Shown here: in pieces, positions 33,929-41,656 of the stretch
How positions within the stretch are numbered: position 1 is the first letter of the stretch
How the letters are laid out: every line of letters begins with the position of its first letter
Assembly: GCA_963823675.1 (NCBI GenBank)
Contig: CAWGMT010000025.1
Span: 558,001 to 622,000, forward strand
Source of the DNA: CAWGMT01 sp963823675
Lineage (GTDB): Bacteria > Planctomycetota > Planctomycetia > Isosphaerales > Isosphaeraceae
Reading direction: 5' to 3'
DNA length: 64,000 nucleotides
Translations under genes and position numbers: made by a program
Notes under the pieces: generated by a model
What the model was told of the DNA's origin: nothing
The model's input: the letters and a program-made list of their open reading frames with translations, nothing else
The model's database searches: none

Positions 33929-36268
33929 ATGTCCAGCATTCTGATTCCGCGCAGGCTTGTCGAGCGCACCGTCGGCGGCAAGCTGTTGAGCATCGAGACG
34001 GGTCATCTCGCCAAGCAGGCCAGTGGTGCCGTCGTCGTCCGGATCGGCGACACCATGACACTTGTAGCCGTCGTGGCCGAACCGGGCCGCGAAGGGCTCG
34101 ATTTCTTTCCACTCACGGTCGATTACCGTGAAAAGACCTACGCCGCCGGCAAGTTCCCGGGCGGCTTCATCAAGCGCGAGGGGCGGCCCACCACCAAGGA
34201 GATCCTCACCTCGCGCCTGATCGACCGCCCGATCCGGCCGCTCTTTCCCGAGTGGTATCGCGAGGAAGTCCAGATCCAGGCCGGCCCGATTTCGGCCGAT
34301 CGCCAGAACGATCCCGATGTTCCCTCGATGATCGGCGCCTCGGCGGCCCTCATGCTGGCGCGGGTGCCCTTCTGGGGGCCGGTGGGCTCCATCCGGCTGG
34401 GCCGCATCGACGGGCGGTTGGTCGCGCTGCCGACCGCCGAGGAGCTCGAAGATAGCGATCTCGACCTGATCGTCGCCAGCACCGAGAAGGCGATCGTCAT
34501 GATCGAGGGGTTTGGCGAAGAACTGCCCGACCCCGAGATGGCTGATGCCATCATGGAGGCCCATCGGCTCAACCAGGAGCTGATCGCCCTCCAGAAAGAA
34601 CTGCTCGCCGAGGTCGGCTTGCCTCCGTTCGAGACTCCGGTCGTGCCCGATGAACCGCTGCGCCAGACGATTTACGAGCGTTATGGCGAGCCGTTCCGCC
34701 AGGCCAAGCAAATCGCGCTCAAGGCCGATCGCAACGGCGCGACGCGCACGCTTCTGGAGACGGTCGTCAAGGAACTCGTTCCGGCCAGCGCTCCGTCGGC
34801 GGCACCCGAGCATGGCGGAGAACCTGACGGCGGGCCGGCGCCCGCGGCCGAGCCGGTGACGCCGGGCCGGGTCAAGGCGGCCTTCGCGTCGGTCGAGGAG
34901 CGGATCGTCCGCGAGCTGATCCTCGACGGCAAGCGGCCCGACGGCCGCGGGCCCAAGGACTTGAGGGCGATCCGCTGCGAGGTCGGGCTCTTGCCCCGCG
35001 CCCACGGCTCGGCCCTCTTCCAGCGGGGCGAGACCCAGGCCCTGGTGACGACCGTGCTCGGCACCGGCGCCGACGAGCAGCGCGTCGACGGCATCATGGA
35101 TGAATACAGCAAGAAATTCATGCTCGACTACAACATGCCGCCCTTCGCCGTCGGCGAGGTGCGGCCCATTCGCGGCCCGGGCCGCCGCGAGATCGGCCAT
35201 GGCGCCCTGGCCGAGCGGTGCGTCGCGCCGATCCTGCCGGACTCGACGCAATTTCCGTATACGATCCGCGTGGTTTCCGACATCCTGGAATCGAACGGTT
35301 CCAGCTCGATGGCCTCGGTCTGCGGCGCCACGCTGAGCCTGATGGACGCTGGTGTGCCGATCAGCGATCCGGTCGGGGGAATCTCGATCGGACTGGTGCA
35401 GGACGAAGCCAGCGGCCGGCACATCCTCTTGACCGACATCGTCGGCGACGAGGACCATTTCGGCGACATGGACTTCAAGGTCGCCGGCACCCAGCGCGGG
35501 GTCACCGGCATCCAGCTTGATCTGAAAAATAAAGGCATCACCGAGCAGATCATTCGCGAGACCCTCGGGCAGGCTCACGAGGCGCGGCTGGAAATCCTTC
35601 GTGCCATGCTGCGAGCGATCAAGCGCCCGCGCGACGAGATCTCGTCCAACGCCCCCCGTTTGATCCAGATCCAGATCAACCCCGAGAAGATCGGCCTGGT
35701 GATCGGGCCGGGCGGCAAGACGATTCGCCGGCTGCAAGAGGAGACCGGCGCCAAGATCGACATCGACGACACCGGCGTCGTGACCCTTTCCAGCCAGGAA
35801 GCCGCCGGCGCCGAGGCCGCCCGCGACAAGATCGTGGCCATGACCGAGGGAGTCCAGCTCGGCCGGATCTACGAGGGCCGCGTGACCTCGATCAAGGAAT
35901 TCGGGGCCTTCGTGGAGATCCTTCCCGGCAAGGATGGCCTCGTTCACATCAGCGAGCTGTCCGACGGATATGTCTCGAGCGTGACCGAGGTCTGCCGGGT
36001 GGGCGATCCCATGCTGGTCAAGGCCATCGCGATCGACGACCAGGATCGCGTCAAGTTATCACGCAAGGCGGCACTGGCCGAGCGCGGCCAGGTCGACGAG
36101 CTGGCCAGCCGGCCGCGACCCGCGCCCTCCGGCGGCGGCGAGCCGCGCGGACCGGGCGGCCCTCCGCCACGCCGTTCCGGCGGACCGGACCGCGATCGTG
36201 ACCGAGATCGCGATCGCGGCGGCTATGGGGGTGATCGTGGCGGCCCGCGCGGCCCCGGGCGGCCCTGA
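33929..36268 (+). CDS. pnp: polyribonucleotide nucleotidyltransferase (PNPase)
   Basis: 779 aa from ATG 33929. PNPase degrades RNA 3'-5' using phosphate, and acts in the degradosome. Visible: first RNase PH domain (VERTVGGKLLSIETGHLAKQ, FIKREGRPTTKEILTSRLID), alpha-helical linker, second RNase PH domain with PFAVGEVRPIRGPGRREIGHG and the catalytic area SGRHILLTDIVGDEDHFGDM, KH domain (LVIGPGGKTIRRLQEETGAK), S1 domain (GRIYEGRVTSIKEFGAFVEI). The last ~60 residues form an RDRDRDRDRGG/RG-rich tail, longer than in most PNPases and probably RNA-binding. The 760-aa antisense frame is a codon-bias shadow. Confidence 0.98.
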   Translation: MSSILIPRRLVERTVGGKLLSIETGHLAKQASGAVVVRIGDTMTLVAVVAEPGREGLDFFPLTVDYREKTYAAGKFPGGFIKREGRPTTKEILTSRLIDRPIRPLFPEWYREEVQIQAGPISADRQNDPDVPSMIGASAALMLARVPFWGPVGSIRLGRIDGRLVALPTAEELEDSDLDLIVASTEKAIVMIEGFGEELPDPEMADAIMEAHRLNQELIALQKELLAEVGLPPFETPVVPDEPLRQTIYERYGEPFRQAKQIALKADRNGATRTLLETVVKELVPASAPSAAPEHGGEPDGGPAPAAEPVTPGRVKAAFASVEERIVRELILDGKRPDGRGPKDLRAIRCEVGLLPRAHGSALFQRGETQALVTTVLGTGADEQRVDGIMDEYSKKFMLDYNMPPFAVGEVRPIRGPGRREIGHGALAERCVAPILPDSTQFPYTIRVVSDILESNGSSSMASVCGATLSLMDAGVPISDPVGGISIGLVQDEASGRHILLTDIVGDEDHFGDMDFKVAGTQRGVTGIQLDLKNKGITEQIIRETLGQAHEARLEILRAMLRAIKRPRDEISSNAPRLIQIQINPEKIGLVIGPGGKTIRRLQEETGAKIDIDDTGVVTLSSQEAAGAEAARDKIVAMTEGVQLGRIYEGRVTSIKEFGAFVEILPGKDGLVHISELSDGYVSSVTEVCRVGDPMLVKAIAIDDQDRVKLSRKAALAERGQVDELASRPRPAPSGGGEPRGPGGPPPRRSGGPDRDRDRDRDRGGYGGDRGGPRGPGRP

Positions 36269-36290
36269 AATCAGCGCATCAGGCTGGAGT

Positions 36291-36438
36291 TCCCTCTCAG
36301 GGGGAAGAGAGCCAAAGTGAGGGCCGGTTGATCAGCGAACGACGACCGGCGAGAATCAAAGCGAGGACACGGGTTCTGTCTCCAGAGGCTCCGGGTGCCG
36401 ATCGCCCCTCACCACAGCCCTCCCGCCTGGGAGAGGGA
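36291..36438. repeat. long imperfect inverted repeat between pnp and the histidine kinase gene
   Basis: TCCCTCTC at 36291 pairs with GAGAGGGA at 36431-36438, and GTGAGGG (about 36318) pairs with CCCTCAC (about 36407). The element can fold as a ~150-base hairpin with an inner loop. The words CCCTCACC and GGGAGAGGGAG recur in intergenic repeats of many GC-rich genomes. It may terminate pnp transcription or be a non-autonomous repeat. Confidence 0.5.
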
Positions 36439-36544
36439 GCCGGAACCCGTCGATCGGCCGCTGCTGTGCTCCGGCGTGGCCCGCGGCCGCTGGCTTCTGT
36501 CAGAAAAACCGCTTCCGGTGGGGCCCGCAACCGCGAGGTCATCC

Positions 36545-37471
36545 ATGGCCAAATTCGCGACGAGCACGGTTTCGGACGATCCGATCAAACCTCAAGGGCG
36601 GGCGTGCAGCGCCGCGGACGGGGTTTTTCGGCCGGCTAGTGGCGCGCTGCCTGAATCCAGCGTAGAGCGCGCTCCGGCGGCCGCGAACGTGGGGGCCGCC
36701 GCGCCACGCACCGAGCACCTCACCCTTGACGAAGCGGAGCTGACCCGAAGTTTTCGCGCGCAGTATGCCGAGATATCCCAGCTCGCAGGCGGCCTGGCGC
36801 ACGAGATCCGCAATCCGCTCTCGACTTTGTCGTTGAACCTCGATCTCCTTGCCGAGGACTTTCAGAGCGCGGAGACGTCGCGCGAGCGGCGGGCGCTCCA
36901 GCGGATTGAACGGCTGCGCCACGAGGTCAACCGGCTGCAGGGCATTGTCGAGAGTTTCCTCCGGTTCGCCAAGATCCAGGACCTCAAGCTCCAGCCGGCC
37001 GATTTGAACGCGATTGCCGATGAGATGCGCGATTTCTACGAACCACAGGCCGCAACCCACGGGATCGTGATCCGCACCCAGTTTGCCCAGGACTTGCCGC
37101 CGGTCCGGCTCGACGCCGACCTCTTCAAGCAGGCCCTGCTCAACCTGATGCTCAATGCCCAGCACGCCATGCCCGCCGGCGGCGACCTCATTCTGAAGAC
37201 CCACCGCGACGGCCCCTGGGCGGTCCTGGACGTGATCGATACCGGTCTGGGCATGACCGACGAGGTCCGCGAACAGATCTTCAATGCGTTCTTCTCGACA
37301 CGACCGGGGGGAAGCGGCCTGGGATTGCCGACCACCCGGAAAATCGTTGAGGCCCACGGCGGCGTGATCCTGGTGCGCAGCGAGCCGGGCAAAGGCTCGC
37401 AGTTCTCGATCCGGCTGCCCTTGTACGAGACAGGCGATGGACCAGCAGATCCGCGTCTTGGTGGTCGATGA
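36545..37471 (+). CDS. soluble sensor histidine kinase (NtrB-like)
   Basis: 308 aa from ATG 36545; a longer frame upstream runs through the repeat and is rejected. No membrane helix. The DHp helix reads ISQLAGGLAHEIRNPLSTLS (phospho-His about residue 86), and the ATPase domain shows LLNLMLNAQHAMPAGGD (N box), VIDTGLGMTD (G1), FNAFFSTRPGGSGLGLPTTR (F/G2) and EPGKGSQFSIRLP. The gene overlaps the response-regulator gene by 35 bases, so they form a two-component pair. The signal is sensed in the cytoplasm through the short N-terminus or a partner; it is not identifiable. Confidence 0.92.
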   Translation: MAKFATSTVSDDPIKPQGRACSAADGVFRPASGALPESSVERAPAAANVGAAAPRTEHLTLDEAELTRSFRAQYAEISQLAGGLAHEIRNPLSTLSLNLDLLAEDFQSAETSRERRALQRIERLRHEVNRLQGIVESFLRFAKIQDLKLQPADLNAIADEMRDFYEPQAATHGIVIRTQFAQDLPPVRLDADLFKQALLNLMLNAQHAMPAGGDLILKTHRDGPWAVLDVIDTGLGMTDEVREQIFNAFFSTRPGGSGLGLPTTRKIVEAHGGVILVRSEPGKGSQFSIRLPLYETGDGPADPRLGGR

Positions 37472-38807
37472 CGACGAGCCTCACGCCGTGGCCGTGGCCG
37501 AAAGCCTCGAGCGCGTCGGCTATGACTGCGTCGTCGCCACCAGCGGCAGCGAGGGACTCCGTCTGATCGAAGAACAGGTCTTCGACATCATCATCACCGA
37601 CCTGATCATGGAGGGCGTGGGGGGGCTCGAGGTCCTCTCGAAGGCCAAGCGCGAGCTGCCCGATGCCGAGGTGGTCATCCTCACGGGCCACAGCACGATC
37701 AAGACCGCCGTGACCGCAATGCAGGCCGGCGCGTCCACGTACCTGACCAAGCCGCTGGACATCAACGAGCTGCGCACGGTCGCCGACAAGGCATCCCAGT
37801 CGCAACGGCTGCAACGCTCCAACATCGAGCTCCGCAAGCAGCTTCACGAGCGATTCGGCTTCGAAGGGGTCATCGGCAACTCGCCCGCGATGCACGCGGT
37901 GGTCGCCAAGCTGAGGCAGATCGCGCCGACTTCGGCCTCGGTCTTGATCACGGGCGAGAGCGGGACGGGCAAGGAGCTGGTGGCCAAGGCGCTGCACGTC
38001 AACAGCCCCCGGCACAACAAGCCGTTCGTGCCGCTCAACTGCGCCGAGCTGAGCGAGCACGTGCTCGAAAGCGAGCTCTTCGGCCACGTCAAGGGGGCCT
38101 TCACCGGCGCGGATCGCGATCGGATCGGCCGGTTCCAGTACGCCAACGGCGGCACGCTATTCCTGGACGAGATCGGCGACATGCCCATCTCAATCCAGAT
38201 CAAGCTGCTCCGCGTGCTCGAGACCGGCGAGATCGTGCGGGTCGGCACCAACGAGCCGACCAAGGTCAACGTTCGGATGATTTCGGCCACCCACCGCGAC
38301 TTAGCTGACGCGATCGCCGAGGGAAAGTTCCGCCAGGACCTGTTTCACCGGCTCAAGGTCGTGAGCGTGAAATTGCCCCCCTTGCGGGAGCGGCGCGAGG
38401 ACATCCCGCTCTTGATCGAGCATTTCCTCAGGGACCTCTCGGCCGCCCACGGCAAGGCGATCACGGGGGTAACGCCGGCGGTTCGCAAGACATTTCTGGC
38501 CCACACCTGGCCGGGCAACGTCCGCGAGCTCAAGAACACCATCGAAAGCATGATCGTCATCGACTGCAACGGCGTGCTGGATGTCGATGATCTGACCGAG
38601 GACCTCCAGGCCGCCACCGCGCCCGGCGGCGGCAACGGACACCCCGGCGTCGATTCCCTGATCGGCAAATCGCTCGAGGAAATCGAACGGCACTACATCA
38701 CCGAAACCCTCAAGCTCACGGAAGGCAACCGCGAAGAAGCGGCAAGATTGCTCGGCATCGGTGAGCGGACGCTGTATCGCAAGCTCAAGGAATATCAGGT
38801 GGGGTGA
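37437..38807 (+). CDS. sigma-54-dependent NtrC-family response regulator
   Basis: 456 aa. Receiver domain: RVLVVDDDEPHAVAVAESLE, phospho-Asp at about residue 54 (DIIITDLIMEGVGGLEVLSK), Lys in TYLTKPLDINEL. AAA+ domain: Walker A LITGESGTGKELVAKAL (about 171), GAFTGAD loop that contacts sigma-54 (about 220), Walker B GGTLFLDEIGDMP, and the arginine-finger region ATHRDLADAIAEGKFRQDLF. Fis-type helix-turn-helix at the end: EGNREEAARLLGIGERTLYR. All activator motifs are intact, so it should drive sigma-54 promoters on phosphorylation by the preceding kinase. The target genes are not evident in the window. Confidence 0.97.
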   Translation: MDQQIRVLVVDDDEPHAVAVAESLERVGYDCVVATSGSEGLRLIEEQVFDIIITDLIMEGVGGLEVLSKAKRELPDAEVVILTGHSTIKTAVTAMQAGASTYLTKPLDINELRTVADKASQSQRLQRSNIELRKQLHERFGFEGVIGNSPAMHAVVAKLRQIAPTSASVLITGESGTGKELVAKALHVNSPRHNKPFVPLNCAELSEHVLESELFGHVKGAFTGADRDRIGRFQYANGGTLFLDEIGDMPISIQIKLLRVLETGEIVRVGTNEPTKVNVRMISATHRDLADAIAEGKFRQDLFHRLKVVSVKLPPLRERREDIPLLIEHFLRDLSAAHGKAITGVTPAVRKTFLAHTWPGNVRELKNTIESMIVIDCNGVLDVDDLTEDLQAATAPGGGNGHPGVDSLIGKSLEEIERHYITETLKLTEGNREEAARLLGIGERTLYRKLKEYQVG

Positions 38808-38840
38808 GGCTTGGCGCGGAGCTGGCCCGGGTCTTCTCGA

Positions 38841-39011
38841 TCATTCTTCGGCAGTCAAGACATGCTCCAGTGCGCGTGCGATGAGCCACGAGCGACTGAT
38901 CCGACGCCTCTTGGCAAGTGCGGTCACTCGCATGAGCAACCCCTGTTCGAGACTCACGGACACTCTTTTGAACCCTTTGCCGGTTCTCGGCCGGCCTCTT
39001 TGATTCCGCAC
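38841..39011 (-). CDS. ribbon-helix-helix (CopG-like) DNA-binding protein
   Basis: 56 aa from GTG 39011, too short for routine gene finding. It reads MRNQRGRPRTGKGFKRVSVS, then LEQGLLMRVTALAKRRRISR and SWLIARALEHVLTAEE. The KRVSVSLEQGLL strand followed by two helices with 'SRSWLIARAL' is the CopG/Arc fold, used by many antitoxins that bind their own operator. Downstream on the same strand are the regulator pair's bases, so no toxin partner is attached; upstream on the same strand lies the HEPN/PIN cluster. The start codon is uncertain. Confidence 0.55.
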   Translation of the reverse strand: MRNQRGRPRTGKGFKRVSVSLEQGLLMRVTALAKRRRISRSWLIARALEHVLTAEE

Positions 39012-39281
39012 CTTGTTCCATTTCTGCCGGTCTGACGCAGTCAGCGCGCGGGACTGGTTGACAAAATCGACGCGGGGTCAACTGTGAGATCGAGCGAATG
39101 CTGGCGTGACTTCAAATACCGGTCTGGGCGAACGTAAGCCGGCGCGTTCTTAAGCGACGACTGGAGTCCCGACTCCTCCCGCCGGCGCTCGATCTCGATC
39201 GGTGTCGAAAGTGGACATTGCTAATCCATGAGATAAGATACGCGATCTGGCGAATGTTACCTCGCTGAATTGCCCGGGCTA

Positions 39282-39812
39282 CTACCATATATTGCAATCT
39301 CCCTTTTGATCTCCCCCTTCAGGATTCTCCCAGGTGTGCTGCTTCAGTCGAAACGGCATCCGGCCTTTCGGTCGGCGTCCGTGCGCGACCCAATTGCGAT
39401 ACTTGCGCACTTGATTGACCTCCTCGACGAGTCCCGCGCCATACGGCTTGAAGACCTCAAGCACCCAGTGGACGCTCCCGTGCTCGATCTGCCCTACGGC
39501 GTCCTCCACCATCTAAACGATCAGCGCGTGGCTCAACAGACTCTTCTCTGCCTCGACGTCCGAGAGGACCTGATCCCGGACGATGGACTCGAATACGGAA
39601 AAGAGGACCAGGACGGCGAAGTCGTCAGGGTGTTCCAGGCAAAACTCCGAGCCGGTGACGATCGCGCCGGATTCAAGCTCCTTCAGCTTGTCGTCCTTGC
39701 CGAGCGAGCGCTCCCAAGGGAGGCTATCCCGATGCTTACCGCCGAGTCTGCCGAACAACTGGAGCTGACTTCGGGTTGTGACATACCAGTTCCAAGCATC
39801 ATCGAGGTTCAT
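39282..39812 (-). pseudogene. HEPN-domain protein gene interrupted by an in-frame TAG
   Basis: From ATG 39812: MNLDDAWNWYVTTRSQLQLF, ..., FAVLVLFSVFESIVRDQVL, LLSHALIV, then TAG (39515-39513). The same frame continues directly: MVEDAVGQIEHGSVHWVLEV, FKPYGAGLVEEVNQ and VRKYRNWVAHGRRP. RNWVAH is the Rx4H catalytic motif of HEPN ribonucleases, so the active site lies beyond the stop. A single substitution (for example GAG to TAG) splits an otherwise intact ~176-codon gene. The upstream gene overlaps its start (TAATG). Inferred to be the toxin/effector of a two-gene module, now disabled unless the stop is read through or is a sequence error. Confidence 0.65.
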
Positions 39813-40300
39813 TATTCCAACAGGCTTTTGAAAGCTTCCTCGAATGCGGCCTGATCGAGGGCTTGCATGCGAAAGCCATCCTGCTCGATGATGTTCCAGC
39901 GATCTTCCGAGTCTTTTTCCACCCTGAAGATCATGAATTTCTTCAAACCGTCCGACAGGTTGACTCGACCGTACGCCCGATTCACGTGGATGACACCGGT
40001 TGCGGAAAGGGGGCCGGCGACATTTCGGGCTATCGGCACCACACGGACCTCCCTCCGTCCCAGACTGATCGAGAGTCCGCGAGCTTCATAAGTGCCGATG
40101 CCCTCCTCTCGGAGTTGGTATGGGCGCTCGCGCACCAGAAGGACTTTATGATCCGGGTCGGCCTGCGCGAGCCATTCCTCGATCTGATGGTTGAGGCGGT
40201 TGACGGCGGCGACCCACTCATCACGCTTCCGAACCGCTTCGGGCTCCTCGGTCCGGAGCTTCTCGGCCTGCTCCGCGATAAAATCCTTGAGTGATCCCAT
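39812..40300 (-). CDS. hypothetical partner of the HEPN protein
   Basis: 162 aa from ATG 40300, with GGGGAGG seven bases upstream. The N-terminal half is helical and charged (SLKDFIAEQAEKLRTEEPEA, KRDEWVAAVNRLNHQIEEWL); the rest is beta-rich (RERPYQLREEGIGTYEARGL, SISLGRREVRVVPIARNVAG) and ends DGFRMQALDQAAFEEAF. Its TAA overlaps the ATG of the HEPN gene, the arrangement of translationally coupled toxin-antitoxin or defence pairs. I recall similar proteins next to MAE_28990-type HEPN genes in planctomycetes and cyanobacteria (unchecked). It may be the neutralising partner. Confidence 0.65.
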   Translation of the reverse strand: MGSLKDFIAEQAEKLRTEEPEAVRKRDEWVAAVNRLNHQIEEWLAQADPDHKVLLVRERPYQLREEGIGTYEARGLSISLGRREVRVVPIARNVAGPLSATGVIHVNRAYGRVNLSDGLKKFMIFRVEKDSEDRWNIIEQDGFRMQALDQAAFEEAFKSLLE

Positions 40301-40374
40301 GAATACCCTCCCCATAGATCACCTTCTCCCAGCCCGATCCGATGATTATAGCGATGACCGGGGTCTTCGATTAA

Positions 40375-40637
40375 TCATCTGGGCCGGCCCGCACGCAAAA
40401 AGGCCCGTTGTTCCTCGAACTCCGTAAGCGACAGGTCGTATCCCACGCCGTATCGCTTGAGGACGCCATCGGTCTCATAGTCATCCAGCCCTAACGCTTC
40501 GCCAAGCTGGTGCTGCGTAATCTTCTGCTCGCGATACAGTTCCACAAGGAACGCCTCCCTCGCCTTGCGCTCGAGGTCCGCCCCGTTGCGCGGATCTATT
40601 GCTCGATGTCCTCCGGTATCTCGAAAGTGATAGTCAT
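40375..40637 (-). pseudogene. UPF0175-family antitoxin-like gene with nonsense codon and frameshift
   Basis: ATG 40637 has GGAGG nine bases upstream and starts MTITFEIPEDIEQ, the usual UPF0175 opening, then TAG (40598-40596) where Gln (CAG) would fit. A second lesion, one C missing from the CCCC run at 40581-40584, shifts the frame. After it the other frame reads ADLERKAREAFLVELYREQK, ITQHQLGEALGLDDYETDGV and LKRYGVGYDLSLTEFEEQ, a typical UPF0175 core with a helix-turn-helix-like segment. Such proteins are usually paired with PIN-type toxins. Both lesions together suggest real decay. Confidence 0.65.
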
Positions 40638-40727
40638 CGGTGGATCCTCCGTTCAATTGCAACTGAAGAAAGTGGGGTGACGACGGTGACGACCTGGCGG
40701 GGCCCTCGTGCAGGGCGTCAGGATGGT

Positions 40728-41147
40728 TCAGATTCGCCAGTTGACGAGCACAAGATGATGTCCAAGCTGCTGGATTCGCTGATAGTGGGCCGTGTTTCCA
40801 GTGACGAGCTCTAGGCCGGCCTGCAGGGCGGTGGCTGCGATCATCGGGTCAGCCCGCCCGATGGGCTGCCCGAGGCGTTCCAGTTCCCCTATGATCCGAC
40901 CGGCTAGCTCAGCCGCGGCTTGGTCGAAAGCCAGAACTTCTTCAGAGGCGATGTTGGTGAGGAACGCCTGCAACCGCCGTGGGCTCTGTTTCTTCTGAAA
41001 ACCCCGGACGATCTCCATAACGGTGATGACCGAGACGGTGTACCGTCCAAAGGCCGCTCGGTAGGCGGCGCCGTTTCCGGCAACGGTCTGGTTCACGCCC
41101 TTGCCAAGTTCGGAGAAGATGTCGGTATCGATGAGAGCCTTATTCAC
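40728..41147 (-). CDS. vapC: PIN-domain toxin (VapC family)
   Basis: 139 aa. PIN acidic residues are in place: IDTDIFSELGKG near the N-terminus, VITVMEIVRGF in the middle, and GRADPMIAATALQAGLELVT plus TGNTAHYQRI at the end. VapC toxins are Mg-dependent endoribonucleases that cut tRNA or rRNA. The start overlaps the end of the upstream antitoxin-like gene by 8 bases, the standard antitoxin-first order. Intact, unlike the neighbouring HEPN and UPF0175 genes. Confidence 0.88.
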   Translation of the reverse strand: MNKALIDTDIFSELGKGVNQTVAGNGAAYRAAFGRYTVSVITVMEIVRGFQKKQSPRRLQAFLTNIASEEVLAFDQAAAELAGRIIGELERLGQPIGRADPMIAATALQAGLELVTGNTAHYQRIQQLGHHLVLVNWRI

Positions 41148-41397
41148 CGGGGGGCAGCCTCCAGGGCCGCTCCTCGCGAATCTTCATCGCCTGCTCGACG
41201 ATCTCATCAAGCAACTCGGCATCCTCACGCATCGAGCCCAGCCAGGGATCCGGTGTCGGCTGCGTGGTGGCAGACTCTTGGACTTTCTGGAACTGCCAAA
41301 GAGCCTCGCGTACCACTTGGTCCTCGGAATGAAAACGCCCGGTGCGGACCTGGTCATGGACGAAGCGTTCGAGTTCTTCGGGCAGATGGATTTCCAT
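41140..41397 (-). CDS. antitoxin of the VapC toxin (ParD/RHH-like)
   Basis: 85 aa from ATG 41397, with GGAGG upstream. MEIHLPEELERFVHDQVRTG and RFHSEDQVVREALWQFQKVQ make the ribbon-helix-helix fold of ParD/CC2985-type antitoxins; the Pro-rich linker and REDAELLDEIVEQAMKIREE tail would wrap the toxin. It overlaps vapC by 8 bases. The dimer would bind its own promoter and repress the pair. Confidence 0.8.
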   Translation of the reverse strand: MEIHLPEELERFVHDQVRTGRFHSEDQVVREALWQFQKVQESATTQPTPDPWLGSMREDAELLDEIVEQAMKIREERPWRLPPGE

Positions 41398-41617
41398 GGT
41401 GAGGAGCCTCCTTCGAGTCTCGGCCGCCCTTCGGGTTTGGGGCGATCATCGGTTCCTTCCAGCTTAACTCGAACGCCAGGTCTTGGCAAAAGCGGCCGGG
41501 GCCGGGGCCGGCAGCGGAATCCCACGTCTCGCCGCTTGTGCCGTTGCATCATGCGTTTGTTGACGGCCTCGGCTTGGTCACCGCCCCGATTGACTTTCTG
41601 AACGCAAGATCACTTGA

Positions 41618-41623
41618 TATAAT
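41618..41623 (+). promoter_or_regulatory. -10 box (TATAAT) of mutL
   Basis: Consensus TATAAT about 35 bases before the mutL start, preceded by TTG in an extended -10-like context (TTGATATAAT). The nearest -35-like TTGACT (41600) is spaced 22 bases away, so the -35 is weak. AGGAG follows at 41644, next to the start. Confidence 0.45.
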
Positions 41624-41656
41624 ACCCTGGGTGCATCGCCTCAGGAGATCGCGGTG

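Noticed and set aside
33665..35947. 760-aa open frame antisense to pnp
   Set aside because: It mirrors pnp codons in GC-rich DNA, has no recognisable domain, no ribosome site, and composition (Asp/Gly/Leu/Arg) typical of a codon-bias shadow.
39270..40294. Plus-strand frames opposite the HEPN pair
   Set aside because: They end and start irregularly and lack ribosome sites, whereas the minus-strand genes are coupled and carry a HEPN motif.
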